Source: Fontisubflavum oceani (lineage in GTDB: Bacteria > Pseudomonadota > Alphaproteobacteria > Rhodobacterales > Rhodobacteraceae). Taken from it: 64,000 nucleotides of DNA. Numbering within the stretch: position 1 is the first letter of the stretch; each line of letters opens with the position of its first letter. The position numbers were made by a program, and so were the translations under genes. Under the pieces are notes generated by a model. The model searched no databases and was not told the origin of the DNA. It worked only from the letters and a program-made list of their open reading frames with translations. The stretch spans positions 1,302,001 to 1,366,000 of the forward strand of contig NZ_CP129111.1 in assembly GCF_030407165.1 (NCBI RefSeq), written 5' to 3'. Positions 44,529 through 52,996 of this stretch are shown here, one piece after another.

Positions 44529-45362
44529 ATGGCAAGCTATGAAGATCGGCTGCTGAGGGTACTGGCCTATATCTATGAGCACCCTGCGGGCGATTTGTCA
44601 CTCGACACGCTCGCCGATGTGGCGGCGATGAGTCGGTTCCATTGGCACCGGGTGTTTCGGGCAATGACGGGCGAAACCTGCGCCCAAGCCGTGCGCCGGG
44701 TGCGGTTGCATCGGGCGGCTGTCTGGTTGGTGCAGAGCGACCGACCGCTGAAACAGGTGGCTGCCGATGTCGGGTATCCCAGTCTTCCCAGCTTCAGCCG
44801 GGCCTTTCAGGCGGCCCATGGCATGACCCCTGGAGCGTTCAGAACCCGTGGCGAGATGTTGCCACCTCTTCAGAACGCTGGACAAGGAGACTATCCTGTG
44901 TACCCCATTGAAATCATGAACCAACCGACCCGCCGTTTGGCCGCTGTGTCGCACCAGGGACCCTATGCCGAAATTGGGAAGGCCTTCGAGAGTGTGGCCG
45001 CGCTTGCGACCTCTCGCAGCCTTTGGCCGCATATCACCGGTATGGTCGGTGTGTATTATGACGACCCCGAGGCGACCGCGGCTCCGGATCTCCGAAGTTT
45101 GGCTGGTGTCGTGGTTGACGACGCAATGACCATAGATGCCCCGCTTGAGGATGTGCGTCTGCCTCAGGGGCGCTACGCGGTGATGCATTACAAAGGGCCG
45201 TATTCCGGCCTCGCGGCGGCGTATAAGCATATGTATGGCGTCTGGGTGCCAAACTCCGGCGAAGAGCTTGGGGATCACCCGCCGATCGAAGTCTATCTGA
45301 ACAACCCGCAAGACACAGCGCCGGACGAGCTTCTGACCGATGTTTGTGTGCCGCTGAAATAG
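44529..45362 (+). CDS. AraC-family regulator with C-terminal GyrI-like ligand domain
   Basis: A 277-aa protein. Two helix-turn-helix units lie at residues about 8-105 (LDTLADVAAMSRFHWHRVFR; PLKQVAADVGYPSLPSFSRA), an AraC DNA-binding domain placed N-terminally. A GyrI-like/effector-binding domain follows (MNQPTRRLAAVSHQGPYAEI ... LPQGRYAVMHYKGPYSGL), as in Rob and SbmC relatives that bind small amphipathic ligands. It is followed by a free-standing GyrI-like gene, its likely partner or target. Confidence 0.93.
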   Translation: MASYEDRLLRVLAYIYEHPAGDLSLDTLADVAAMSRFHWHRVFRAMTGETCAQAVRRVRLHRAAVWLVQSDRPLKQVAADVGYPSLPSFSRAFQAAHGMTPGAFRTRGEMLPPLQNAGQGDYPVYPIEIMNQPTRRLAAVSHQGPYAEIGKAFESVAALATSRSLWPHITGMVGVYYDDPEATAAPDLRSLAGVVVDDAMTIDAPLEDVRLPQGRYAVMHYKGPYSGLAAAYKHMYGVWVPNSGEELGDHPPIEVYLNNPQDTAPDELLTDVCVPLK

Positions 45363-45373
45363 GAGACCGATCT

Positions 45374-45844
45374 ATGCCCGAGATTGAGATTGTGACCGAG
45401 GCCGCTGAGCTGTCCCTAATCGGCGTGCCACATGCCGGAAGCCATGCCGGGATTGGGCAGGCGTTTCAACGCCTTGCGGATCAGTTGACCGCTGAGGCCC
45501 TTTGGGATCGCTCCGGCGCCTGGGCGGCGATCTATCACAACAGTCCTGGGGCGGTTGCAGAACCTGCGCTCCGCTCCCACGCGGCCTGCGTTTTCCCGGC
45601 GGAGGCACCGCTGCCCGACGGGTTTGACCGCGTTGTCCTGCCCGCTGGGCGATATGCGGAACTGCTCCATGCCGGGCCTTATGCGGGTCTGCCTGAATCC
45701 TGGATGTGGTTTCGTCAGACAGGGATGGGCGCTGCGGGGTTTGTTCCGGCCGACGGCCCCTCGGCGGAGATGTATCTCAATGATCCGGAGTTCACCGCCC
45801 CCGAAGATTTGCGGACGCGGCTTCTGATCCCAATCGCCGGGTGA
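45374..45844 (+). CDS. GyrI-like small-molecule-binding protein
   Basis: A 156-aa single GyrI-like domain: AELSLIGVPHAGSHAGIGQA, AAIYHNSPGAVAEPALRS, VVLPAGRYAELLHAGPYAGL and a terminal AEMYLNDPEFTAPEDLRTRL. It parallels the C-terminal half of the preceding AraC protein, so it may be a duplicate of that domain. Relatives bind hydrophobic ligands or toxins, or inhibit gyrase. AGGAGA seven bases ahead supports ATG 45374; it starts 11 bases after the regulator. Confidence 0.87.
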   Translation: MPEIEIVTEAAELSLIGVPHAGSHAGIGQAFQRLADQLTAEALWDRSGAWAAIYHNSPGAVAEPALRSHAACVFPAEAPLPDGFDRVVLPAGRYAELLHAGPYAGLPESWMWFRQTGMGAAGFVPADGPSAEMYLNDPEFTAPEDLRTRLLIPIAG

Positions 45845-45850
45845 GGCTGG

Positions 45851-46807
45851 TCAGCCGGCAATCATCTCGGATTGTTTTACGATCACCTCGGCCTGTTTGA
45901 TCGAGGCGATATCGACCAGCCGACCTTTGTAGACCGTGGCCCCAGCCCCCGATTTCTTGGCCTCTTCCATGGCGGCCAAGATCTCGCGGGCCTCGGCAAC
46001 CGCTTCGTCGGACGGGGTGAAGACCTCATTGGCGAGCGCAATCTGCTTGGGGTGGATCGCCCATTTGCCAACCATCCCAAGCGTTGCGGAGCGCCGGGCC
46101 TGGGCGCGGTAGCCGTCATCGTCGGAAAAATCGCCGAACGGCCCATCGACCGGCAGCACGCCATGGGTGCGGCAGGCGGCGACAATCGCGGTCTGCGCCC
46201 AATGCCAGGGGTCTGAATAATGGCGCGTCTCGCCATGCAGCACGTAGTAGTTTTCTTGGGTGCCGCCGATGCCAGTGGTCTGCATCCCCATCGAGGCTGC
46301 GAAATCTGCCGCGCCGAGCGACATGGCTTGGAGGCGGGGCGAGGCGGCGGCGATTTCTTCCACATGAGCGATGCCAGCGGCGCTTTCGATGATCACCTCA
46401 AAGCTGATCGGCTTGCGGCGTCCCTTCGCGGCTTCAATCGCCGTGACCAGCGCGTCGACCGCATAGATATCCGCTGCGCAGCCAACCTTGGGGATCATGA
46501 TCTGATCTAGCCGTTCATCGGCCTGTTCCAGAAGATCGACCACGTCGCGATACCAATAGGGCGTGTCGAGCCCATTGATCCGCACGCTCAGCGTCTTGTT
46601 GCCCCAATCCACCTCGCCAATCGCTTGGATCACATTGGCGCGGGCCTGTGCCTTATCATCCGGCGCGACGCTGTCCTCCAGATCGAGATTGATCACATCT
46701 GCCGCGCTTGCCGCCATCTTTTCAAACAGCTTGGTGTTGGAGCCCGGGCCGAACAATTGGCATCGATTGGGGCGGGCGACGGGGTGGGGTTGCAGGCGGA
46801 AGCTCAT
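45851..46807 (-). CDS. mcl1: L-malyl-CoA / beta-methylmalyl-CoA lyase
   Basis: A 318-aa CitE-like lyase that splits malyl-CoA to acetyl-CoA and glyoxylate and beta-methylmalyl-CoA to propionyl-CoA and glyoxylate, central to the ethylmalonyl-CoA pathway. MSFRLQPHPVARPNRCQLFG at the start, NLDLEDSVAPDDK (metal and CoA site), IMIPKVGCAADIYAVD and GKWAIHPKQIALANEVF agree closely with Rhodobacter Mcl1. The rest of that pathway is not in the window; phaAB supplies acetoacetyl-CoA for it. Confidence 0.96.
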   Translation of the reverse strand: MSFRLQPHPVARPNRCQLFGPGSNTKLFEKMAASAADVINLDLEDSVAPDDKAQARANVIQAIGEVDWGNKTLSVRINGLDTPYWYRDVVDLLEQADERLDQIMIPKVGCAADIYAVDALVTAIEAAKGRRKPISFEVIIESAAGIAHVEEIAAASPRLQAMSLGAADFAASMGMQTTGIGGTQENYYVLHGETRHYSDPWHWAQTAIVAACRTHGVLPVDGPFGDFSDDDGYRAQARRSATLGMVGKWAIHPKQIALANEVFTPSDEAVAEAREILAAMEEAKKSGAGATVYKGRLVDIASIKQAEVIVKQSEMIAG

Positions 46808-47114
46808 GAGGCGATTCCCTTTGGCGCAAGGATGTGTCGTTTAGCGTGATCTGAGGCGTAGGATATTGCGCGGGTGGGCGCAAGTGCTGCGGCGCGGCAT
46901 GATGATCGCCAGCGCGGTTGCGGGTGCGCTGGCAGCCAATCTTGAGCCTGGAGCTATGCAGAGCAAGATGAGCGTTCGCTCCAATTGCACCAGTCTCGGC
47001 TTTGGAGGCGCGTTCAACAAAGGGGCGTCTGTTGAGCAGGGTTGTATGCTGGCCTAACATGGCGCGGCGGCTATCTCGCTGCTATGACCAGACTTGTTGA
47101 AAGGACCGCGTCGC
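46808..47114. other. Intergenic stretch without a supported gene
   Basis: About 307 bp between divergent mcl1 and the VOC gene. A plus-strand ORF of 63 codons (46866-47057) ends in an oddly ordered peptide (SLGFGGAFNKGASVEQGC), but lacks a ribosome site and similarity I know, so I do not call it a gene. It may be a remnant. Both promoters must lie here. Confidence 0.35.
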
Positions 47115-47531
47115 ATGATTGCTTACGTCACCATCGGCGCAGATGACATCGCACGGGCGAAACGGTTTTACGCGGCGTTCCTGCCAGCGCTTGATTACGA
47201 GTTGGAGGAGCGGGCTGATGGCCTAAGCTGCACGCTCCGCACGCAACCGAGTCAGTCGGTCGCTCTGCCGGACCTCTACATCAAGACGCCCTTCGATGGA
47301 CACCCGGCGTCGGCCGGAAACGGTGTGATGATCGCGTTTGAGGCACGCAGTCAGCAGCAGGTCCGTGACCTACACGCCGCCGCCCTTGCCGCAGGCGGCT
47401 CCGACGAGGGCCAACCGGGTTTCCGCGACTCCTATGGACCGCGCTTTTATGTTGGCTACCTTCGCGACCCTCAAGGCAACAAGATTGCATTGTTCGCCAG
47501 CAATCCGAACGAACCGGGGCGCGACGGGTAA
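47115..47531 (+). CDS. VOC-family (glyoxalase-like) protein
   Basis: A 138-aa vicinal-oxygen-chelate fold protein with the two paired beta-alpha-beta-beta-beta modules: N-terminal IAYVTIGADDIARAKRFYAA and C-terminal FYVGYLRDPQGNKIALFAS. The Glu/His metal ligands are partly kept (the terminal strand ends RDPQGNK), but no substrate can be inferred. ATG 47115 follows AAAGGA at good distance; an upstream in-frame start adds seven residues. Confidence 0.88.
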   Translation: MIAYVTIGADDIARAKRFYAAFLPALDYELEERADGLSCTLRTQPSQSVALPDLYIKTPFDGHPASAGNGVMIAFEARSQQQVRDLHAAALAAGGSDEGQPGFRDSYGPRFYVGYLRDPQGNKIALFASNPNEPGRDG

Positions 47532-47593
47532 CGCGGATAACAAACGCCACTCGTCGCGTTGGGCAAGCTCGGTAAACGGATGCGCTGCGGCGT

Positions 47594-48763
47594 CTACTGC
47601 AAGTCCCCGAAAGCAGCCTGCATGCGCCGTACCGCATCCTCGATCACCGACCGAGGCGCGGCAATATTGAAGCGGAGGAAGTCTTCGCCGCCTTTGCCAA
47701 AGGTTGGTCCATGGTTGACCGCAATCCCGGCATCCTTAGCGGTGCGGCGGGTGAACTCCGCCATCTCCATCCCGGTGCTGGCGAAATCGACCCAGGCCAG
47801 ATAGGTGCTTTCCAATGCCATCGAATGCAGGCCCGGAATCGCATTGATGCCTTCGTCGAAGATACGGGCGTTTTCGGCCAAATAGGGGATCAGTTGATCC
47901 ACCCATTCGGCCCCCGCGGGAGAGTAGGCCGCCGTCGCCATGAAGAGCCCGAAGGAGTTCGGCGACATACCCATGGCCATCATCCGAGCGCTGAACTGCG
48001 CCCGCAGGTCAGGGTCTTCGATGATCACATTGCCCACGTGGGAACCCGCGATGTTGAAGGTCTTGGTGACCGCCGTCATCATGATCAGCCGGTCGGTGAT
48101 GCCTTCGATCTGCGCCATCGGGATGTGTTTGTGGCCAGGCATGACCAGGTCGTGGTGGATTTCGTCGGAGACGATCAGCAACTCGTGGCGCTTCGCAAAG
48201 GCGGCCAGCGCCTGTAGCTCGGCGCGGGTCCAGACGCGCCCGCCAGGGTTATGCGGCGAGCAGAGGATCAGCATCCGCTCATTGCCGGTCATCTGCGCAT
48301 CCCACGCGTCGATGTTCAATTCATAGCGGCCATCAGCATTGATCATTTCGCATTCGACAAGCTCCCGACCCGCCGCGCGGATCACCTTGGCGAAAGCATG
48401 ATAAACCGGGGTCATCAAGACGATGCCATCGCCCGGCTGCGTATAGGCGTCGAGGCACATGGCGGTGCCGTTGACCAGCCCATGGGTGGTGAAAATCCAA
48501 TCCGGCTCGATCTTCCAGCCGTGGCGGTTTTCCATCCACCAGCAGATGGCGGCCCGGTATTTGCTGTCATCGCCGAAATAGCCATAGACCCCGTGATCGA
48601 CCATCGCCTGCACGGCATCTTGGACGCAGGTCGGTGGGCGGAAATCCATATCGGCGACCCACATGGCGATGCCTGTTTCCGGGTCAACGCCATAAAGCTG
48701 TTCCATCATGTCCCATTTCACGCAATGAGAACCACGGCGATCGATAATCTCGTCAAATGACAT
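47594..48763 (-). CDS. MalY/PatB-family PLP enzyme (cystathionine beta-lyase-like)
   Basis: A 389-aa fold-type I PLP protein. PLP Lys in MTAVTKTFNIAGSHVG; AspAsn motif in LILCSPHNPGGRVW; N-terminal MSFDEIIDRRGSHCVKWDMM is typical of PatB/MalY. Members cleave cystathionine to homocysteine; MalY in E. coli also represses the maltose regulon. The beta-lyase role is by family. Full length. Confidence 0.93.
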   Translation of the reverse strand: MSFDEIIDRRGSHCVKWDMMEQLYGVDPETGIAMWVADMDFRPPTCVQDAVQAMVDHGVYGYFGDDSKYRAAICWWMENRHGWKIEPDWIFTTHGLVNGTAMCLDAYTQPGDGIVLMTPVYHAFAKVIRAAGRELVECEMINADGRYELNIDAWDAQMTGNERMLILCSPHNPGGRVWTRAELQALAAFAKRHELLIVSDEIHHDLVMPGHKHIPMAQIEGITDRLIMMTAVTKTFNIAGSHVGNVIIEDPDLRAQFSARMMAMGMSPNSFGLFMATAAYSPAGAEWVDQLIPYLAENARIFDEGINAIPGLHSMALESTYLAWVDFASTGMEMAEFTRRTAKDAGIAVNHGPTFGKGGEDFLRFNIAAPRSVIEDAVRRMQAAFGDLQ

Positions 48764-48820
48764 GTCTGTCCCTCCGATATCCGCGCGCTAAGCTAGCGAT
48801 GCGGTGCCGGGGTGCAAGGG

Positions 48821-49033
48821 CTAGTCGTCCTCCGGCAGAGCAAAGAGGTCATGCACGCTGACCTCCAATTCATCGGCCAGACAAAGGGCGAGATAGGTGG
48901 AGGGGGTAAAGACGCCGTTTTCGATCGTGTTGATGGTCTTGCGCGAGACGCCCACCGCCTCGGCCAGGTCCGCCTGGGTCAGGCCAGCCTCGGTCCGGTG
49001 GGCTTTCAGATGCACGATCAGTTTGGCGCTCAT
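48821..49033 (-). CDS. Small XRE-family helix-turn-helix regulator (YozG-like)
   Basis: A 70-aa DNA-binding protein that is almost only the HTH: AHRTEAGLTQADLAEAVGVS then RKTINTIENGVFTPSTYLALCLADEL. Such mini-regulators are usually paired with a small membrane protein and bind dyads in their own promoter. Its ATG overlaps the stop of the upstream membrane-protein gene by four bases, so the two form one operon, with paired palindromes upstream at 49466-49513. Confidence 0.93.
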   Translation of the reverse strand: MSAKLIVHLKAHRTEAGLTQADLAEAVGVSRKTINTIENGVFTPSTYLALCLADELEVSVHDLFALPEDD

Positions 49034-49437
49034 TCGGCGCGACCCCGAAGGATCGAGCCTAGGTAATGTGCCGAGGGTGCCGCGCCCAGGACCGGCCCAA
49101 GCCAGAAGAACGCCATGCGGGCATCCATTCGGTCGGTCAGAACCAGGGCGAGGAAGATCAGGAAGGTGACCAGCGCGGCCCAGAAGCCGAAGATCAGAGC
49201 ATCGCGATGAGCTGTCGTATTCTGCTCGTCCCAAGCCGCCTCTGCCGCTTCCGGGTGGCGCAGATGCATGATGGCCGAGAGCACGGCATAGGCGATCGCT
49301 GTACCGCCGATCACCCAGGCCCAGGTCAGACCCGAGGGTCCGATCGAGGCGATCGACGCGCCCACTGCGGCGAGGACGAGAAGAACCATCGTGGCGCTGC
49401 CGATGAGGCGCAGGCGGGCAACGGGATTGCTGGACAT
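49030..49437 (-). CDS. Four-span membrane protein partner of the XRE regulator
   Basis: A 135-aa inner-membrane protein with about four spans (LRLIGSATMVLLVLAAVGAS; WAWVIGGTAIAYAVLSAIMH; ALIFGFWAALVTFLIFLALVL; AFFWLGPVLGAAPSAHYLGS). It has the size and topology of the membrane half of DUF2178/XRE pairs; the function is unknown. ATG 49437 has AAGGAG nine bases ahead. Translationally coupled to the regulator downstream. Confidence 0.8.
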   Translation of the reverse strand: MSSNPVARLRLIGSATMVLLVLAAVGASIASIGPSGLTWAWVIGGTAIAYAVLSAIMHLRHPEAAEAAWDEQNTTAHRDALIFGFWAALVTFLIFLALVLTDRMDARMAFFWLGPVLGAAPSAHYLGSILRGRAE

Positions 49438-49465
49438 GGAGGTGCTCCTTTCACATGAGCGATAA

Positions 49466-49513
49466 GTAACCTTTGGGTTACATAAGGCGCGCAATAAGTA
49501 ACGTCAAGGTTAC
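49466..49513. promoter_or_regulatory. Two palindromic operators upstream of the membrane protein/XRE operon
   Basis: GTAACC-TTTG-GGTTAC (49466-49481, perfect) and GTAACG-TCAA-GGTTAC (49498-49513, one mismatch) are both preceded by ATAA, with centres 32 bp apart, i.e. three helical turns. They lie 29-76 bp before the operon's first ATG, the place for autoregulation by the small XRE protein. Confidence 0.7.
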
Positions 49514-49617
49514 ATTCACGCCTTCGATTCAGAAATATGCCCGGGAGGCGCGCGAAGGCGGCGGCGGGTGTCGCTCGCCCGTTGCCCCGGCGCTCCTGAT
49601 CGCCTATCTCCCTGTCC

Positions 49618-50142
49618 ATGAAACGTCCTATTTTGATCCATCCCGACCCGCGCCTGAAGAAGGTGGCCGACGCGGTGCCCGATATCTCCGATGAGCTGCG
49701 GGCGCTGGCCGATGACATGTTGGAAACCATGTATGCTGCGCCCGGGATTGGGTTGGCGGCGCCACAAGTGGGTATTGGACGTCGGTTGATCGTACTTGAT
49801 TGCATCAAGGAAGAAGGCGCGGAGCCCCGGCCGCTGGCGATGTTCAACCCGGTTGTGGTGGCGTGCTCGGATGAGCGGAACGTCTATGAAGAGGGCTGCC
49901 TTTCGATCCCCGAGATTTATGCCGATGTGGAGCGCCCGGCAGAGGTAACTGTCGAATGGGTGGACCGCGACGGGGCGGCGCAACGCGAGACCTTTGACGG
50001 GCTCTGGGCGACCTGCGTGCAGCATGAGATCGACCATTTGGATGGTAAGCTCTTCATCGACTATTTGCGCCCGCTGAAGCGGCAGATGATTACCCGGAAA
50101 ATGGTCAAGCTGAAGCGCGAGTTGGCGCGGGAGAAGGCGTGA
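49618..50142 (+). CDS. def: Peptide deformylase
   Basis: A 174-aa metalloenzyme removing the formyl group from nascent N-terminal Met. All three motifs are canonical: GIGLAAPQVG, EEGCLSIPE and QHEIDHLDGKLF, providing the Cys and two His metal ligands and the catalytic Glu. This is the housekeeping copy and the first of three tandem related genes followed by fmt. It overlaps the second copy by four bases. Confidence 0.97.
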   Translation: MKRPILIHPDPRLKKVADAVPDISDELRALADDMLETMYAAPGIGLAAPQVGIGRRLIVLDCIKEEGAEPRPLAMFNPVVVACSDERNVYEEGCLSIPEIYADVERPAEVTVEWVDRDGAAQRETFDGLWATCVQHEIDHLDGKLFIDYLRPLKRQMITRKMVKLKRELAREKA

Positions 50143-50624
50143 GCCTTCGGCCCATCCTGCTCTGGCCCGATCCGCGCCTCAGCAAGGTCTGTGCGCCGGT
50201 TTCCGGTGATGTTTCGATTTTGGCGACCGATATGCTCGAGACGATGTATGCAGCGCCGGGGCGTGGCTTGGCGGCGCCGCAGATCGGTGTTTTGCAGCGA
50301 CTCTTCGTTATGGATGTGGGTTGGAAAGATGGGGATCGAGATCCGCAGGTCTGTATCAACCCCGAGATCGTGGCGCGGTCTGAGACGGTTGTGACGGGGC
50401 CGGAGGGGTGTTTGTCGATCCCCGGTGTGACCGCCGATGTGACCCGGGCGGAGTGGATTATCCTGCGCTGGACAGACGAAACCGGCGCGGTACGCGAAGA
50501 GCGCCTGGACGGGTTCGCGGCCATTTGTGCGCAGCATGAATATGATCATCTGGATGGCATCGTGACGTTTGATCGGGTGTCTTCCGAGGCGCGTCGGGCA
50601 TTGGAGGCAGACTATGCCAGCTAA
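50139..50624 (+). CDS. Peptide deformylase, second paralogue
   Basis: A 161-aa deformylase paralogue retaining catalytic motifs GRGLAAPQIG, PEGCLSIPG and QHEYDHLDGIVTF, so it is probably active. It lacks the basic C-terminal helix of the first copy and is otherwise divergent, suggesting a different substrate range or a role beside the ribosome-bound form. Overlaps its neighbours by 4 and 11 bases. Confidence 0.93.
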   Translation: MSLRPILLWPDPRLSKVCAPVSGDVSILATDMLETMYAAPGRGLAAPQIGVLQRLFVMDVGWKDGDRDPQVCINPEIVARSETVVTGPEGCLSIPGVTADVTRAEWIILRWTDETGAVREERLDGFAAICAQHEYDHLDGIVTFDRVSSEARRALEADYAS

Positions 50625-51108
50625 GCCCTTCGTGATGTGGCCGGACAAGCGGTTGCAGACCGTGTGCGACCCGGTTGAGGCCGTGACGGACGAGGTCCGT
50701 GCGATTTGGGATGATATGGTTGAGACCATGGACGCGATGCCGGGCGTTGGCTTGGCCGCGCCGCAGATCGGCGTGATGTTGCGCCTAGCGGTTGTTGATG
50801 CGTCTGATGAGCGGGGCAAGGCGATCCGCATGGCCAACCCGGAGATTTTGCACGCCAGTGTGGAGTTGCGGCCCCATGTGGAGGCCAGCCCCAACCTGCC
50901 TGGTGTGCATGCCGAGATCAAACGGCCCCGGGCGGTGACGGTCAGCTATATAGACGGCGCGGGTATCCGGGTGCGCAAAGATTTGGTGGGCCTCTGGGCG
51001 ACCAGCGTTCAACATCAGATCGACCATCTGAATGGCCGGATGTATTTTGACCGGCTGAGCCGGGTGAAGCGGGATATGCTGTTGAAAAAGGCGAGGAAGC
51101 GCGCGTGA
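50614..51108 (+). CDS. Peptide deformylase-like protein, catalytic residues lost
   Basis: A 164-aa deformylase-fold paralogue. The GVGLAAPQIGVM motif is kept, but EGCLS is replaced by EASPNLPG (metal Cys gone) and the HEIDH motif reads QHQIDHLNG (catalytic Glu changed to Gln). It should therefore not deformylate. It keeps the basic C-terminal tail RVKRDMLLKKARKRA that resembles the ribosome-contacting helix. GGAG precedes ATG 50614. Coupled to fmt by a four-base overlap. Role unknown. Confidence 0.92.
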   Translation: MPAKPFVMWPDKRLQTVCDPVEAVTDEVRAIWDDMVETMDAMPGVGLAAPQIGVMLRLAVVDASDERGKAIRMANPEILHASVELRPHVEASPNLPGVHAEIKRPRAVTVSYIDGAGIRVRKDLVGLWATSVQHQIDHLNGRMYFDRLSRVKRDMLLKKARKRA

Positions 51109-52019
51109 AGATCGTGTTCATGGGAACGCCGGATTTTTCGGTGCCGGTGTTGGACGCTTTGGTGACGGCGGGCCACGAGATCGTCGCGGTCTATTGCCAG
51201 CCGCCGCGCCCGGCGGGGCGGGGCAAGAAAGACCGACCTTCGCCGGTCCAGGCGCGGGCGGAGGCGCTTGGGCTGCCTGTTCGGCATCCGGTCTCGCTGA
51301 AATCGGCAGAAGCGCAGGCGGAGTTTGCGGCTTTGGGTGCTGAGGTCGCCGTTGTTGTGGCCTATGGGCTGATCCTGCCGCAGGCGGTGTTGGACACGCC
51401 GACGCGCGGATGCCTGAACATCCACGCCAGCCTTTTGCCGCGCTGGCGCGGGGCGGCACCGATCCACCGGGCGATTATGGCGGGTGATGCGGAAACCGGG
51501 GTTTGCATCATGCAGATGGAGGCGGGCCTTGATACCGGGCCGGTTTTGTTGCGCCGGGCTGTGCCGATTGAGGCGGAAGAGACCACGGGCGCATTGCATG
51601 ATCGGTTGAGTGCTCTGGGGGCCGAGGCGATTGTCGATGCGCTGGCTGGTTTGGATGCGCTGACGCCAGAGGTGCAGCCCGAAGACGGCGTGACCTATGC
51701 CGCGAAGATCGACAAAGCCGAGGCGCGTATTGATTGGGGCCAACCGGCCGTCGAGGTGGATCGGTTGATCCGAGGGCTGTCACCCTTTCCGGGCGCGTGG
51801 ACGATGCTGGACGGGCGGCGGATCAAACTCTTGCGGAGCCGGGTGGCGACGGGTGATGGTGGCCCAGGTGAGGTGTTGGAGGGGTTGCGGGTGGCCTGCG
51901 GCAATGGCGCGGTCGAGATATTGGAGCTTCAGGCTGAGGGTCGAGCTCGGCAAGACGCCGCAGCGTTTCTGCGTGGCACCTCGGTATCGCCGGGGGTGGT
52001 TTTGGGAGAGATCAGATGA
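51105..52019 (+). CDS. fmt: Methionyl-tRNA formyltransferase
   Basis: A 304-aa enzyme that formylates initiator Met-tRNA. N-terminal formyltransferase domain (KIVFMGTPDFSVPVLDAL) with the Asn-His catalytic region NIHASLLPRWRGAAPIHRA, then the C-terminal OB-like tRNA-binding domain (about 205-300, RGLSPFPGAWTML). GTG start inside the previous gene. Together with the deformylases it makes a formylation/deformylation operon. Confidence 0.97.
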   Translation: MKIVFMGTPDFSVPVLDALVTAGHEIVAVYCQPPRPAGRGKKDRPSPVQARAEALGLPVRHPVSLKSAEAQAEFAALGAEVAVVVAYGLILPQAVLDTPTRGCLNIHASLLPRWRGAAPIHRAIMAGDAETGVCIMQMEAGLDTGPVLLRRAVPIEAEETTGALHDRLSALGAEAIVDALAGLDALTPEVQPEDGVTYAAKIDKAEARIDWGQPAVEVDRLIRGLSPFPGAWTMLDGRRIKLLRSRVATGDGGPGEVLEGLRVACGNGAVEILELQAEGRARQDAAAFLRGTSVSPGVVLGEIR

Positions 52020-52276
52020 TTCTGTTTTCGTTTTTCGGCTCGCTGATGATCGCAGGGATCGTGGCTTATCTGTTCGAAAAATGGGGCTGGACGCATAATG
52101 GGCTGATCCCGTCGGTCCTGATCGCGTTCGGTGCCGTGCTGATGTTGTTTTTCCTGCGCTCGCTTTTCGGGCTGAGCTTCGGGCGGCCCGGGGTGGACGC
52201 CATCATCGGCTCGGCTGCGGCGCTGATCTTGATCCCGACTGAATGGGCGAATCGGCGGCGAAATCGGCGGAAGTAA
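52016..52276 (+). CDS. Small hypothetical membrane protein
   Basis: An 86-aa protein with three hydrophobic stretches (FFGSLMIAGIVAYLFEKWGW; IPSVLIAFGAVLMLFFLRSL; DAIIGSAAALILIPTEWA) and an Arg-rich tail. The Gly-containing C-terminal span recalls the GlsB/YeaQ stress-protein group, but the match is weak. Overlaps fmt by four bases, so it is the last gene of that operon. Function unknown. Confidence 0.72.
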   Translation: MILFSFFGSLMIAGIVAYLFEKWGWTHNGLIPSVLIAFGAVLMLFFLRSLFGLSFGRPGVDAIIGSAAALILIPTEWANRRRNRRK

Positions 52277-52378
52277 GCCCTGCGCCTGTTGCCAGATTGA
52301 GCGCCTTCGGCGCACTGTCTTTGGTTCGGGCAGCGATTTGTCGGGCGGTGTGGTCCGCAGGCGGGCTCTTGAGCGATC

Positions 52379-52996
52379 TTACGATTTCGGCGGGCGCGGT
52401 TTGTAGACCGGCAAGCGCCATCCGAAGGCCAGTGAGCCGGCGCGCAGGGCGAAACAAGTGGCGATGCAGGCGATGATTGGGGCGAGTGAATGGGGCGTTG
52501 CCAGAGGTGTGATCAGCGCCGCACCTGCCCCCGCGAAGGCGGCCGTGACATAAAGCTCCCCCTGTTTCAGAACCAAAGGTAACTCGTTACAGACCACATC
52601 GCGCATGAGCCCGCCAAGCGTGCCCGTGGCCACGCCCATCACGAGAACAATTGGGGCAGATTGATCCATCGCGATGGCGACGCTGACACCTGCGGCGACC
52701 GCAACGGCGAGGGCGGCGGCATCGAGCCAGAGGATCAGCCTATAGCGGCTTTCGAACAGATGAGCGGTGAAGAACACGATCAGCGCGGCGATGCAGGCGA
52801 TGCCGAGATAAGTCGGATCGGCGAGCCAAAAGACCGGATCGCGGTTGAGCAACAGATCGCGGATTGTACCGCCGCCGACTGCAGTGAGGCAGGCGACAAA
52901 GAAGAACCCAATGATATCGAGTTGTGCGCGCGAGGCCACGAGTGCACCGGTCAGCGCAAAGATCGCCACGGACATATAATCGAGCGTCGCGATCAT
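52379..52996 (-). CDS. TRIC-family (UPF0126) cation channel-like protein
   Basis: A 205-aa protein with seven spans in two similar halves. The first repeat reads SVAIFALTGALVASRAQLDI and VACLTAVGGGTIRDLLL; the second VLVMGVATGTLGGLMRDVVC. The GG-hinges match TRIC/UPF0126 homotrimeric channels for monovalent cations. The physiological role in bacteria is unsettled. ATG overlaps the rnhA stop in an ATGA. Confidence 0.9.
   Translation of the reverse strand: MIATLDYMSVAIFALTGALVASRAQLDIIGFFFVACLTAVGGGTIRDLLLNRDPVFWLADPTYLGIACIAALIVFFTAHLFESRYRLILWLDAAALAVAVAAGVSVAIAMDQSAPIVLVMGVATGTLGGLMRDVVCNELPLVLKQGELYVTAAFAGAGAALITPLATPHSLAPIIACIATCFALRAGSLAFGWRLPVYKPRPPKS

Noticed and set aside
46866..47057. 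63-codon ORF upstream of the VOC gene
   Set aside because: No ribosome site, no recognisable family, and placed in a region that must hold promoters.
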